A stretch of DNA of 64,000 nucleotides, taken from positions 180,715 through 244,714 of the forward strand of contig NZ_AP024656.1 in NCBI RefSeq assembly GCF_019977355.1. The letters run 5' to 3'. The DNA is from Arthrobacter sp. NicSoilB8. Its GTDB lineage: Bacteria > Actinomycetota > Actinomycetes > Actinomycetales > Micrococcaceae. The notes beneath the pieces are model-generated. The model saw nothing but the letters and a program-made list of their open reading frames with translations, did not search any database and was not told the DNA's origin. Shown here piece by piece: positions 52,291-59,769 of the stretch (position 1 is its first letter; every line of letters starts with the position of its first letter). Both the position numbers and the translations under genes were made by a program.

Positions 52291-52487
52291 CCTGGCTTCG
52301 TCTCCCCTGGATCCGCCCGTGCCGGGCCCCCACACCAAGGCTTGGCCGGCACACTGGCTGTTCCGCCTGCGGTTCTTCCCGGAGATGGCGGTCCGCCGCC
52401 GGTGACCAGCAGCGGGAGCCAACCACCGGCGGCGGACCGCCCGAACCCTTTCGGCCGGGCCTGGTCCATTGTTGAGGAGGGGGCGGT

Positions 52488-52518
52488 CCTTGCCGGGCGG
52501 TGGTTCCGCCCGGCAAGG
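52488..52518 (-). terminator. 13-bp hairpin after the 142-aa gene
   Basis: CCTTGCCGGGCGG, TGGTT, CCGCCCGGCAAGG, 11 bp past the stop at 52530 on the minus strand. Confidence 0.8.
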
Positions 52519-52529
52519 TTCCAGCCGGT

Positions 52530-52958
52530 TTAGGCGACGTTGACCATGTACGGCATGCGGTAGCGGCTGGGAAGTTCGGCGGCGGCTTCGGGCAGGTCGT
52601 CCGGGCCGTGGGCCTGTCCGTTCTTCCAGTGGAAGAATGCCTGTTCGGTGATTGCGTCCCATTGCCGGGCCTTGGTCCGGTAGTAGGTGCAGGTCACGTC
52701 GCCCTCGCAGTAGGTGGCGACGCCGAAGAGGTTCCCGATGCTGTCAGCGGTCCGGGTGGCGGCGACCATGACGTAGGGCCAGTTGCCGAGGTCCCAGCCG
52801 TCACAGCCCCAGCTGGGGATCACGGCCCAGCCGTGTTCGCCGATGAGTTCCATCCAGTCGTAGCCGCCGTTCATGTGGTAATCGCCCAGCACGGTTGCGC
52901 CGTCGATTGTTTCCCCGGTGTCCTGGGTGGTCACCGTCTTGGTGGTTATTGCGTTCAT
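52530..52958 (-). CDS. 142-aa plasmid protein, unknown
   Basis: ATG 52958: MNAITTKTVTTQDTGETIDG, DYHMNGGYDWMELIGEHGWA, WGCDGWDLGNWPYVMVAATR, ending RYRMPYMVNVA. Trp/Tyr-rich and compact, soluble. No named family recognised, but a partial duplicate lies at 45789-45950 and it is controlled by leader C, so it belongs to the same plasmid regulon as the ParB-like and DUF4192 genes. Confidence 0.7.
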   Translation of the reverse strand: MNAITTKTVTTQDTGETIDGATVLGDYHMNGGYDWMELIGEHGWAVIPSWGCDGWDLGNWPYVMVAATRTADSIGNLFGVATYCEGDVTCTYYRTKARQWDAITEQAFFHWKNGQAHGPDDLPEAAAELPSRYRMPYMVNVA

Positions 52959-53335
52959 GGTGTTGCTCCTTTTGCAGAGGATTTCGGTGGGTGGGGCGGC
53001 TCTGGTGACCGGCCAGTGTCCCCTCTCCCCCCGTTGTTTTTTGGTTGCTGGCAAGCTTGCTTGCTCGGCGGCCGACGGAGCCCTGTCTACCCGGAGGGCA
53101 AGGGGGAGGAAATTCCCGGAGGGAATCAGCGACGCAGGAGCGCCGGAGGGACATTTCCTGCACCGCTGGCCCCGGAGGAACGGAGGGGCTAGACGGGGTG
53201 GAGCGGACGCCTAGAATCCGGAGGACAGCAACCAAAAAACGTCGAAGATGTGAGGAAGGGCCAGGGCATCCGGAGCCCTGCGACGGCGGCACTGGACCCC
53301 GCAGCCGGCCGCGCCAGCGGACGCCCGAAAGCGTT
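52959..53335 (-). promoter_or_regulatory. conserved leader module, copy C (142-aa gene)
   Basis: Arms TTTTTTGGTTGCTG (53037-53050) and CAGCAACCAAAAAA (53226-53239), 175 bp apart. The spacer has a small deletion relative to A and B. The ribosome site and ATG context are identical to the other copies. Confidence 0.7.
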
Positions 53336-53393
53336 GTCCGTGGACCCGCGGTGGCCGCCCGACTCATGGAGACGTCATGGCAGGATGTCCATC

Positions 53394-54050
53394 ATGGACA
53401 GGCGGTTGCGGCGTGCTCCCGACGCCGAATGGGTGCTGATGTACCGGCTCGGTCTGAGCCGGCAACGCATCGCTGCCCTCGTGCGCGCCGAGCCCGCCAC
53501 TGTCGGATACCACCTGGTTATCGCCCGGCGTCAGGACCCGGGACTCGAGGCCGAACACCAGGCCGCCGCCGGCGCCGCGCCAGTTCTTCATCCCTCCCCC
53601 AAGGATCTCCGCCGCATGGAAGAGCTCATAGCCTGGGTCAAGGCCGAAGGCCGGTTCCCCGAGGATCGTTCCGGTGACCGAAGCGAACGGTCGATGGCGC
53701 GGTGGCTGTCCGGGCGCCGGCGCGAAGCAGCCGAGGGCACCCTTGACCCGGCCTGCCGTGACGGTCTTGCCCGGGTGCCCGGGTGGGCCGACAATCGCAG
53801 GGAAGCTGCAGATGAGGCCCGCTGGCACCACCGCCTCGCCCAGCTCGCGGCCTACCGCGAGGAAGGCAATGACTGGCCCCGCCACAAGGACTGCGAGTCA
53901 GAGCGGGAACACGCCCTCGGCGTGTGGATCCACACCCAGCGGTACAAACACCGCCGCGGCGAGCTCGACCCTGTGAAGGTCAAGCTCCTGGGCGACGCCG
54001 TTCCCGGGTGGCAGGCCGGGAGGACCCGGGGCCGCCCTCGCCTGGGGTGA
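53394..54050 (+). CDS. helicase-associated-domain protein
   Basis: About 218 aa from ATG 53394, AGGA 9 bp upstream. The N-terminal HTH-like part (EWVLMYRLGLSRQRIAALVR, EPATVGYHLVIARRQ) is followed by two helicase-associated (HA) repeats with the W-x-L/Y-x-x-G-x-P pattern: AYREEGNDWPRHKDCESERE, LGVWIHTQRYKHRRGELDP and VPGWQAG. HA repeats bind nucleic acid in actinobacterial plasmid and phage proteins, usually next to a helicase, which is absent here. Its coding start lies beside leader C and points away from it. Confidence 0.75.
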   Translation: MDRRLRRAPDAEWVLMYRLGLSRQRIAALVRAEPATVGYHLVIARRQDPGLEAEHQAAAGAAPVLHPSPKDLRRMEELIAWVKAEGRFPEDRSGDRSERSMARWLSGRRREAAEGTLDPACRDGLARVPGWADNRREAADEARWHHRLAQLAAYREEGNDWPRHKDCESEREHALGVWIHTQRYKHRRGELDPVKVKLLGDAVPGWQAGRTRGRPRLG

Positions 54051-54150
54051 CCTGGAAGACCGCGCTTCCCGGCAGGCCAGCGGCAAGGACAACACACCGG
54101 CCAGTACCCTTAGAGTGGTTCTCCAGTCCCCCCAGCTTGGAGAACCGGGA

Positions 54151-54186
54151 GCCTCCGCGCTTGAGTCCTTGGATTCGCGCGGAGGC
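54151..54186. terminator. 10-bp hairpin downstream of HA-domain gene
   Basis: GCCTCCGCGC and GCGCGGAGGC with 16 nt between, 100 bp past the stop at 54050. Confidence 0.5.
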
Positions 54187-54220
54187 TTCCTCATAGGTCG
54201 GAGCAAAGACCCTCTCCCCG

Positions 54221-54266
54221 GTTGTGCCCATTGGGGGCAGGCGGAGCCCTCGGCACAGCTCAGGCT
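54221..54266. repeat. 46-bp dispersed repeat, copy 1
   Basis: GTTGTGCCC-TTGGGG-CAGGCGGAGCCCTC-GCACAGCTCAGGCTG, repeated in the same orientation at 58624-58670 with about four differences. It lies in a non-coding region. Confidence 0.8.
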
Positions 54267-54442
54267 GTCCCCACTGGCGTACAACCCGGTCGTTGTCGGA
54301 GGCCCGCGGGCGCGCGGATCGAGGATTGTCGTAGCCGCCCTCCATACTTGGATCTGCGTGAATCATGCATCAGATGCAACTGGGCGTAGTTCGCGCCTTC
54401 TACTGTCCCGTTAGTCGAAAATATTTTCTAAGCTAAAAATAT

Positions 54443-54460
54443 GAACTCGTATATAAGTTC
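54443..54460. promoter_or_regulatory. promoter-like AT-rich site with GAACT/AGTTC repeat
   Basis: GAACT (54443-54447) and AGTTC (54456-54460) flank CGTATATA just upstream of the ATG at 54473. TATATA could be a -10 with almost no leader. A LexA box would need a shorter spacer, so SOS control is only a guess. Confidence 0.35.
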
Positions 54461-54472
54461 TAGACTGATTCC

Positions 54473-54805
54473 ATGAACCCGGAACAGTCAGCCCGGTTAC
54501 AGGCGCGGTATGCGCGACGGGCGGGCCCGATCGGGCTGACGGTGGAGGAGCTCGATTTCGAGCACTTCCCCGCCAGGAACGGCTTCCCCGGGATCCCGGT
54601 GAAGGCGTGGATCCGGTTTCCGAACTGCGCCGAGCTGGTGGACGGCGAGGTGTACGCCTGGACGGCCAAAGCCGTCGAAGTGACATGGCAAGACGGTCCG
54701 GTGACCTACCGGACCTGGGTGTGGAGTTCGGCGGTCACCCGCCGGGAAGAAATGATGACCAGGAACTTGGGAGAACGCGTAGGCCGTGACAGCAGTAGCG
54801 AATGA
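54473..54805 (+). CDS. hypothetical protein paired with DUF6504-like gene
   Basis: 110 aa: QARYARRAGPIGLTVEELDF, VKAWIRFPNCAELVDGEVYA, then WTAKAVEVTWQDGPVTYRTW. Mostly beta-strand by appearance; soluble. Overlaps the next gene by 20 bp, so coexpressed. No family recognised with confidence. Confidence 0.65.
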   Translation: MNPEQSARLQARYARRAGPIGLTVEELDFEHFPARNGFPGIPVKAWIRFPNCAELVDGEVYAWTAKAVEVTWQDGPVTYRTWVWSSAVTRREEMMTRNLGERVGRDSSSE

Positions 54806-55097
54806 AACAACCCTGGACGTTGCCGTGGACGTCCGGTTCACCCCGGCCGGCACTCCCCTGGCCGTCCGGCACGAGGGCCGGATCTGGGCCGTGGCCGCCG
54901 ATCCGGTGCACTGGTTCGCCCGGGACGCCTGGTGGGACACGCAGAGCACGGCGGCCGTCGGCGGCGGCGACCTGGTCAGCATCGAGTTCTGGAGGGTACA
55001 GGTACGCCTAGGACCCTCAAACTCCGCTCTGAGGACCTTCACGCTGCGCCGCAACCCGCTCTCCACCCAGTGGCTGCTCGACAACATCAGCGACTAG
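54786..55097 (+). CDS. DUF6504-like protein
   Basis: 103 aa, GTG start. DVRFTPAGTPLAVRHEGRIW, then AADPVHWFARDAWW resembles DUF6504, a small domain found near error-prone DNA polymerase genes in actinobacteria. No polymerase is next to it here. Assigned from memory of the pattern, so moderate confidence. Confidence 0.6.
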   Translation: MTAVANETTLDVAVDVRFTPAGTPLAVRHEGRIWAVAADPVHWFARDAWWDTQSTAAVGGGDLVSIEFWRVQVRLGPSNSALRTFTLRRNPLSTQWLLDNISD

Positions 55098-55109
55098 GCT
55101 ACGGCGACA

Positions 55110-55484
55110 GTGAACCCCCAACCGATCAGCGGTCAGACGTGGGCGGCGATCCGGGCAGAATTCACGCTCCCGTCCTTGGCCCAGGTGCACCGTCGGCTCT
55201 CGGAACTGATGGAAGACCCCGAACCCGTGATGCAGCGGGTCGTCCGCGTCTTCATCGACGACGGCACCTTCTGCCCGGGATTCCAGTTCCTCCCCGGCGG
55301 CCAGCTCCACCCAACCGTCCTTGGGCTCTTTGACCGGGCGATGGAACTGCAAATCCCGCACAACTACTTCACCCTCTGGATGGTCACAACCTCCGGGGAC
55401 CTTGCCGGAGCCCGCCCGGTGGACCGTCTGAAAGCCGACCCCGCTCCCCTGCTGCGTGCGCTGGAATCCTGCCGCCGGCGCTAG
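55110..55484 (+). CDS. hypothetical protein
   Basis: 124 aa, GTG start: TLPSLAQVHRRLSELMEDPE, FQFLPGGQLHPTVLGLFDRA, MELQIPHNYFTLWMVTTSGD, LAGARPVDRLKADPAPLLRA. The C-terminal W-x(7-8)-LAGARPVDRL pattern recalls the end of MbcA/ParS-type antitoxins, but no toxin partner was identified. Same strand as the two genes before. Confidence 0.6.
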   Translation: MNPQPISGQTWAAIRAEFTLPSLAQVHRRLSELMEDPEPVMQRVVRVFIDDGTFCPGFQFLPGGQLHPTVLGLFDRAMELQIPHNYFTLWMVTTSGDLAGARPVDRLKADPAPLLRALESCRRR

Positions 55485-55527
55485 AACCGCCCCTTGACCC
55501 TGCTCGTGGGGTGCGTAGCGTGGGTCC

Positions 55528-55800
55528 ATGGGACTCATCTACGACGACCCGGACCTGGCGGCCCTCATGCTGACGCGGCTCGCCGCGGAAGAATCCGAAG
55601 GACCCGGCACCCTGGAGGGGCGCATGCGCGACTATCTGGGCGATCTCGAACAGCGCAACGGGGGCGAGTATCTGGAGCTGCTGGTCATCACCCTCGCCCG
55701 GGACCATTTCAAATCCCTGGACGATCTGGCCCGGGCCACCGGCGCAGACGCAACAGCGCTGCTGGACGCCGCCGAGACGGACGCGCTGGAGGCCTTGTAG
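55528..55800 (+). CDS. hypothetical acidic helical protein
   Basis: 90 aa, ATG: DLAALMLTRLAAEESEGPGT, LEQRNGGEYLELLVITLARD, SLDDLARATGADATALLDAA. Helical, acidic, soluble; the last part looks HTH-like. No family recognised. A 300-bp gap to kfrA follows without a clear gene. Confidence 0.55.
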   Translation: MGLIYDDPDLAALMLTRLAAEESEGPGTLEGRMRDYLGDLEQRNGGEYLELLVITLARDHFKSLDDLARATGADATALLDAAETDALEAL

Positions 55801-56104
55801 GTTCCGGCGGGCACAGTGGTGGCCGGATGGAGGGTACCGGCACGAGTGGAGCCCCCGGGACGGCCGCATCGAACGCATCAGCACCGAAGGCACCACCTGT
55901 GAAGAGGTCCGCGACGCCCGCACAGGAAAGGTCCCGGGGGCACAAACTCCTCGCGATCCGCACAAACCAATAACCTCTCGCGCCACTAGCCTCGTGCGGC
56001 CCCTTCCAGCCCTGACGGGGAAAAACGGAGCCGGACACCCCAACCGCCCGTCGCTTCCTTGACGCCCCCGGTCGGGGTACGGGGATGCGGGCGGCGGTAA
56101 GGGC
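55801..56104. other. gap before kfrA
   Basis: About 300 bp between convergent genes. The frame of the plus-strand region is open but lacks protein character. No clear hairpin seen. Confidence 0.35.
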
Positions 56105-56710
56105 TTAGTCGTTCCCGCCGGGTGCCTGCTGTGTCTCCGGCCCGGTTACGGGCGTGATGCGCTGCAACAGCGCATCATGGGCTTTTTGCAACGTGTCGGC
56201 CCGCGCCTCTGCCGCCGCCAGCCGGGCCCGGTCCGCCGACGCTTCCCTGACAGCCTCCTGCGCCGCCTCTTGCGCCCGCTCCAGCTGCTCCCCCGCCACC
56301 GCAACGTCGGCCTCCAACGCGGCGATCCTGGCCGTGAACTCCGTGACCGACGCGTCCTTCTCGGCGCTCACCCGGTCCAGGTCCGCCACGAGTTCGGCGA
56401 CCTCCACGGTCAGGTCCTTCTTCTCCTGCAACCAGGCCTTCTCGACCGCGGCATGGCGCTCATCAGCCAGTACGGAGGCCTCGGCCCAACAGGCCCCGGT
56501 CAGGCGTGCAGCCTGCTCCAGCAGCACCGCCGGCGCCGCGGCAACCTGCCCGCCCGCGGCCCGCTTCTCCTCCGACCACTCCTTCAGATAACGGGTCGCG
56601 TCGGCGTTGCTCACGCCCGCCGCGGCCCGAACCGTCGACACGGTCGGCCGGCGCTCGGCACTGATCTGCTCAGCGGCAGCGTACACACGGTCCTTCACAC
56701 TCAACGTCAC
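56105..56710 (-). CDS. kfrA: KfrA-type plasmid DNA-binding protein
   Basis: 201 aa. The N-terminal KfrA domain (MTLSVKDRVYAAAEQISAER, TVSTVRAAAGVSNADATRYL, KEWSEEKRAAGG) is a DNA-binding HTH. Residues 85-190 form a long Ala/Glu-rich coiled coil (EARADTLQKAHDALLQRI). KfrA proteins bind their own promoter and support stable plasmid inheritance. A large palindrome directly upstream fits autoregulation. Confidence 0.85.
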   Translation of the reverse strand: MTLSVKDRVYAAAEQISAERRPTVSTVRAAAGVSNADATRYLKEWSEEKRAAGGQVAAAPAVLLEQAARLTGACWAEASVLADERHAAVEKAWLQEKKDLTVEVAELVADLDRVSAEKDASVTEFTARIAALEADVAVAGEQLERAQEAAQEAVREASADRARLAAAEARADTLQKAHDALLQRITPVTGPETQQAPGGND

Positions 56711-56727
56711 GGCGGCAACCCTTCAAA

Positions 56728-56763
56728 AGTAGTAGGAATAGTAGTAATACTACTCCTACTACT
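56728..56763. promoter_or_regulatory. KfrA operator: 36-bp palindrome
   Basis: AGTAGTAGGA at one end and TCCTACTACT at the other, with TAGTA/TACTA inside. It begins 18 bp before the kfrA ATG. Confidence 0.75.
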
Positions 56764-57076
56764 GGCGTACCCGCCATGCCCAGCGGCGCTGGCCGCCTCC
56801 GGCCAGAAAGAAGCACCGGAACGGGGGCCCGCTGCAGCGGCGGACCGCGAACCGGTCGCGTCCACCGCGGGAAGTCCGGCCAGGGTTCTGTCCCGGGGCG
56901 TCCGGTTCGCCCCCGGAAGCGGTGATCATTGGCGCTTCGGGACGGTCCCAGCGCCGCGGCCCGGCCTCGCCGGCTCCGCCGGATATCGTTGCGGTCCTGT
57001 GTCTTCCGCGCACGCGGACGATGCCGGACACTGTGTTCAACGGTGCCGCCCGCGCACCGGGGAAGGCATCGCCGTC

Positions 57077-57571
57077 ATGAACGCTCCGATCACCCTGGTT
57101 GCCGCGACCGGACACCAGAACACCGCACCGGCCCGCATCCCCGTCCGGCCCCTGGAACCCGATGATCTTCTCGAACTGGCCGATCTGCACCGGCACGCCT
57201 ACGCCGACCGTCCCGGACAGCGGGCCGGAGACCCGGTGTGGATCGGCCCGTCCACCGAGGAGGGCAGCGGCCGCGCCACCGAGGCAGCGTCCCTCGTGGC
57301 GTTCGGACCCGACGGTCAGATCACGGCCGCCCTCATCGTCACCGAACGCGACGGTGAAGCGGTCATCGATGAACTTTTCACCCACCCGGACCACCGCCGC
57401 CAAGGCCTGGCCGAAGGACTCCTCCGACACGGCATGCACCTCCTGCACACCCTGGGCCGCCCCACGGTGAAGGTCACCGTGGAGGACAACAACCCGGCAG
57501 CGATGGCCCTGTACCTCTCCCAGGACTTCCGCCGCCTCACCGACGACGACACGGACACCGACTACGACTGA
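57077..57571 (+). CDS. GNAT-family N-acetyltransferase
   Basis: 164 aa, ATG 57077. Motif A for acetyl-CoA is clear: VIDELFTHPDHRRQGLAEGL, then LLHTLGRPTVKVTVEDNNPA and MALYLSQDFRRL (motif B). The acceptor is unknown. It stands alone, with ~300 bp upstream that include the kfrA promoter side. Confidence 0.82.
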   Translation: MNAPITLVAATGHQNTAPARIPVRPLEPDDLLELADLHRHAYADRPGQRAGDPVWIGPSTEEGSGRATEAASLVAFGPDGQITAALIVTERDGEAVIDELFTHPDHRRQGLAEGLLRHGMHLLHTLGRPTVKVTVEDNNPAAMALYLSQDFRRLTDDDTDTDYD

Positions 57572-57717
57572 AAACCCGGCCGGAACCACCCTCCACGCCG
57601 CAGACCCGCAGGATCCTCGGTCCGTCAGAGGATCCAGCAGCGGACAATGGTCAAACAGCCGGGTGCGATCTGCGGGACAATCGCACATGAGATCAGTTGG
57701 CTCGCGGTACCGACGCC

Positions 57718-58227
57718 TTACCCTAGCCACCATTCGGTGGTTCCCCGGTACGGGCCGCCTGGTAAGCCGCGCTCACCAAGGGTCGGTGGACTGGCCGAAA
57801 CCTGCGATAGCCGGTCAACGCGGCTCGGGTGTGTGAAGATCTGCTTGCTCTGAGGATCTGGTACCCCGAGGTCATTCAGAAACGTTGTGCCCGTGATCGT
57901 CGTGTCACGGTGATCGAGATTCGCGAGACCGGGCTTGGAGTCAGGCCGCGTCTTCGACTCTAGTAACCCGACTTTGGGCGATAGCGGTAGGAACAAAAGT
58001 TCGCGATCTGAATCTTTGCCCTCCGGGTTCGCAAAACCCGTGTCCGGCAAGACAAAGGGAGCTTTCACATCCGTCGGCGCGTGCAGCGCCCGCCAGAACC
58101 AGTCGTCCATTTGGCACCCTCGTTCGACCCATTCGAGCCGCGAGGCTCGAGCCTGATCGTCCGTGATCTCAGACCCCTGCTTCTGATGCCAGTCCTTCAA
58201 GAGGTCGGGAAAGCCTGGTATTCGCAC
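57718..58227 (-). CDS. hypothetical protein
   Basis: 169 aa: MRIPGFPDLLKDWHQKQGSE, EWVERGCQMDDWFWRALHAP, ELLFLPLSPKVGLLESKTRP. Soluble, Trp-rich N-terminal half. Lower GC than neighbours. It follows the 48-aa gene at 58290 on the same strand and may form an operon with it. No family recognised. Confidence 0.55.
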   Translation of the reverse strand: MRIPGFPDLLKDWHQKQGSEITDDQARASRLEWVERGCQMDDWFWRALHAPTDVKAPFVLPDTGFANPEGKDSDRELLFLPLSPKVGLLESKTRPDSKPGLANLDHRDTTITGTTFLNDLGVPDPQSKQIFTHPSRVDRLSQVSASPPTLGERGLPGGPYRGTTEWWLG

Positions 58228-58289
58228 GGCGGAGCATGCAACGTGAAGGCGCAGAGCATCTAGGTCTTCTTCTGATGCCCTGCGGTCAG

Positions 58290-58436
58290 CTAGTGCCGCG
58301 ATCGCATTCGGTAGAGAGGTGGCTCATAGCTATCCCACAGGGAGTCGATGACATCGCGCTGGTCTGCGGGCAGACCGCCGTCCGGATCCGGCGCGACGCA
58401 CTCAATGAGGAAATCTTCCAGTGGTGTCTTCGTCAT
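58290..58436 (-). CDS. 48-aa acidic protein
   Basis: ATG 58436: MTKTPLEDFLIECVAPDPDG, RDVIDSLWDSYEPPLYRMRS. Short, acidic; a longer start at 58496 would add a hydrophobic stretch with a Cys (LLLFHLSGC), which could be read as a lipoprotein signal but lacks a proper lipobox. Possibly cotranscribed with the 57718 gene. Confidence 0.45.
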   Translation of the reverse strand: MTKTPLEDFLIECVAPDPDGGLPADQRDVIDSLWDSYEPPLYRMRSRH

Positions 58437-58623
58437 CGTGGCCTCCTGCATCCTGGCGGCACAGCCGCTCAAATGAAACAGCAACAGCATGAACATGAAG
58501 CATGATCAGCCCACAAACGGACGTAAAAAAACTAAGAATCTAGAAGCACCAATCCCCCCACTGTCAACCAGATCTTCCGCAGCAAGCTAGGCCTCTCCGC
58601 GGAGCCTGGCAGGGATCCAAGTG

Positions 58624-58670
58624 GTTGTGCCCGTTGGGGTCAGGCGGAGCCCTCCGCACAGCTCAGGCTG
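58624..58670. repeat. 46-bp dispersed repeat, copy 2
   Basis: Second copy of the element at 54221-54266, same orientation. Confidence 0.8.
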
Positions 58671-58730
58671 GGCGGTTTCTAACGATCGACGCAACAGATC
58701 AGATTTCGACGTTAGCAGCCAGACTGATGA

Positions 58731-58979
58731 TCAGCAGTGCGTCGGGAGGGAACCCGAACGGCATTGCTGCCGGGAGGGCTCGTTAGGCGTGACGGTGGGC
58801 CGGTGGGCCGGTGTGTCGTTCGTCTTGAGTCGTGTTTCGCTGCGGACTGCGGCAGCCCAGGTGGCGAGAAGGTTGAGCGCGCCGTAGCCCGGGGTGCCCA
58901 GTTCGGCGCTGCCGGCAAGGAACCCCACCAGGTAGCTTCCCTTGCCTGCCGGCCAGGTCAGTTCGAAGTCCACGCGCAC
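58731..58979 (-). CDS. possible small protein, unknown
   Basis: GTG start: VRVDFELTWPAGKGSYLVGF, then GALNLLATWAAAVRSETRLK. The first 55 codons have coding-type third positions, while the rest is less convincing. No family recognised. Confidence 0.35.
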   Translation of the reverse strand: MRVDFELTWPAGKGSYLVGFLAGSAELGTPGYGALNLLATWAAAVRSETRLKTNDTPAHRPTVTPNEPSRQQCRSGSLPTHC

Positions 58980-59310
58980 GTCCGGGCCGGGGTGTCCACC
59001 GACACCCCGGCGATAAGCGGAGCCGGAGGCACGGGGCAGGAACGGGCGCGGACCGCCCTTGTCCCGGTGCCGGCAGCGGCCGCATCACGCCGCCCGGGCC
59101 GCTGCCCGGACCTGGGGGGGCAGGGTCCGGGCAGCGGGTCCGAGGGCCGCGGCACGACGCGGCCGGAGGGGTCTTTGTCGGGAAAGGCATTATGGTGCCC
59201 TTTCCCCGGCCGGGCAAGAGTACCTGCGGATGCCCTGGTCCGGTGTGAAGTGTCCGTCCGGTCCGCGGAAGCCGGGGCCAGGCAGGGGCAGGCTGGTCCA
59301 TCCCTGTTAT
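58980..59310. other. no convincing gene
   Basis: About 330 bp of GC-rich sequence before the arsR operon. Open frames exist on both strands but are Pro/Arg/Gly-rich without recognisable domains. Confidence 0.35.
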
Positions 59311-59334
59311 ATTGGATGATAGAAGCATCAAATA
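59311..59334. promoter_or_regulatory. candidate ArsR-family operator
   Basis: Imperfect inverted repeat ATTGGATG / CATCAAAT with 8 bp between, next to a TTATATT -10-like box and 40 bp before the regulator start. Confidence 0.45.
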
Positions 59335-59373
59335 GTCAAGCAGGGGTTCGTAGTGAGAGGCCGGAAGGCAGAC

Positions 59374-59769
59374 ATGGACGAGTTTTCGGATTTCCGGGCA
59401 CCGTTATATGAAGTGAAGGCCAATCTTTTCAAGGGTCTGGCGCATCCCGTGCGGATCAGGGTGCTGGAGCTGCTCTCCGCGGCGCCCGAGGTGTCGGTCA
59501 CTGACATGCTCGCCGCAACAGGTCTGGAGGCCTCGCATCTGTCCCAGCACCTGTCCGTGCTGCGCCGTTACCACTTGGTGAAGGGCGAACGCAGGGCGCT
59601 GCAGATGTTCTATTCCCTGGCGTACCCGCAGGTCGCTGACCTGCTGTCCGTGGCACGGCTGCTGCTCAACGACATGCTGCACACGACCCGCGAGCAGCTC
59701 GAACATTCCGAGGCCACATCTCCGGCCGCTACTTCCCCGCTGGCTGCCGCCGCCGGCAGCTCACGATGA
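59374..59769 (+). CDS. ArsR-family regulator of the SulP operon
   Basis: 131 aa from ATG 59374 with GGAAGG 5 bp upstream (GTG 59353 possible). Winged HTH: FKGLAHPVRIRVLELLSAAP, VTDMLAATGLEASHLSQHLS, VLRRYHLVKGERRALQMFYS. No Cys-based metal site, so the signal is not obviously a metal. Its stop overlaps the sulP start by 4 bp (ATGA), a pairing common in Micrococcaceae. Confidence 0.85.
   Translation: MDEFSDFRAPLYEVKANLFKGLAHPVRIRVLELLSAAPEVSVTDMLAATGLEASHLSQHLSVLRRYHLVKGERRALQMFYSLAYPQVADLLSVARLLLNDMLHTTREQLEHSEATSPAATSPLAAAAGSSR

Noticed and set aside
53250..53393. N-terminal extension of the helicase-associated-domain gene
   Set aside because: Falls in leader C and its distal block, which is also present where no such gene follows.
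54443..54460. LexA box upstream of the DUF6504-like pair
   Set aside because: Half-sites are separated by more bases than the actinobacterial GAAC-N4-GTTC box.
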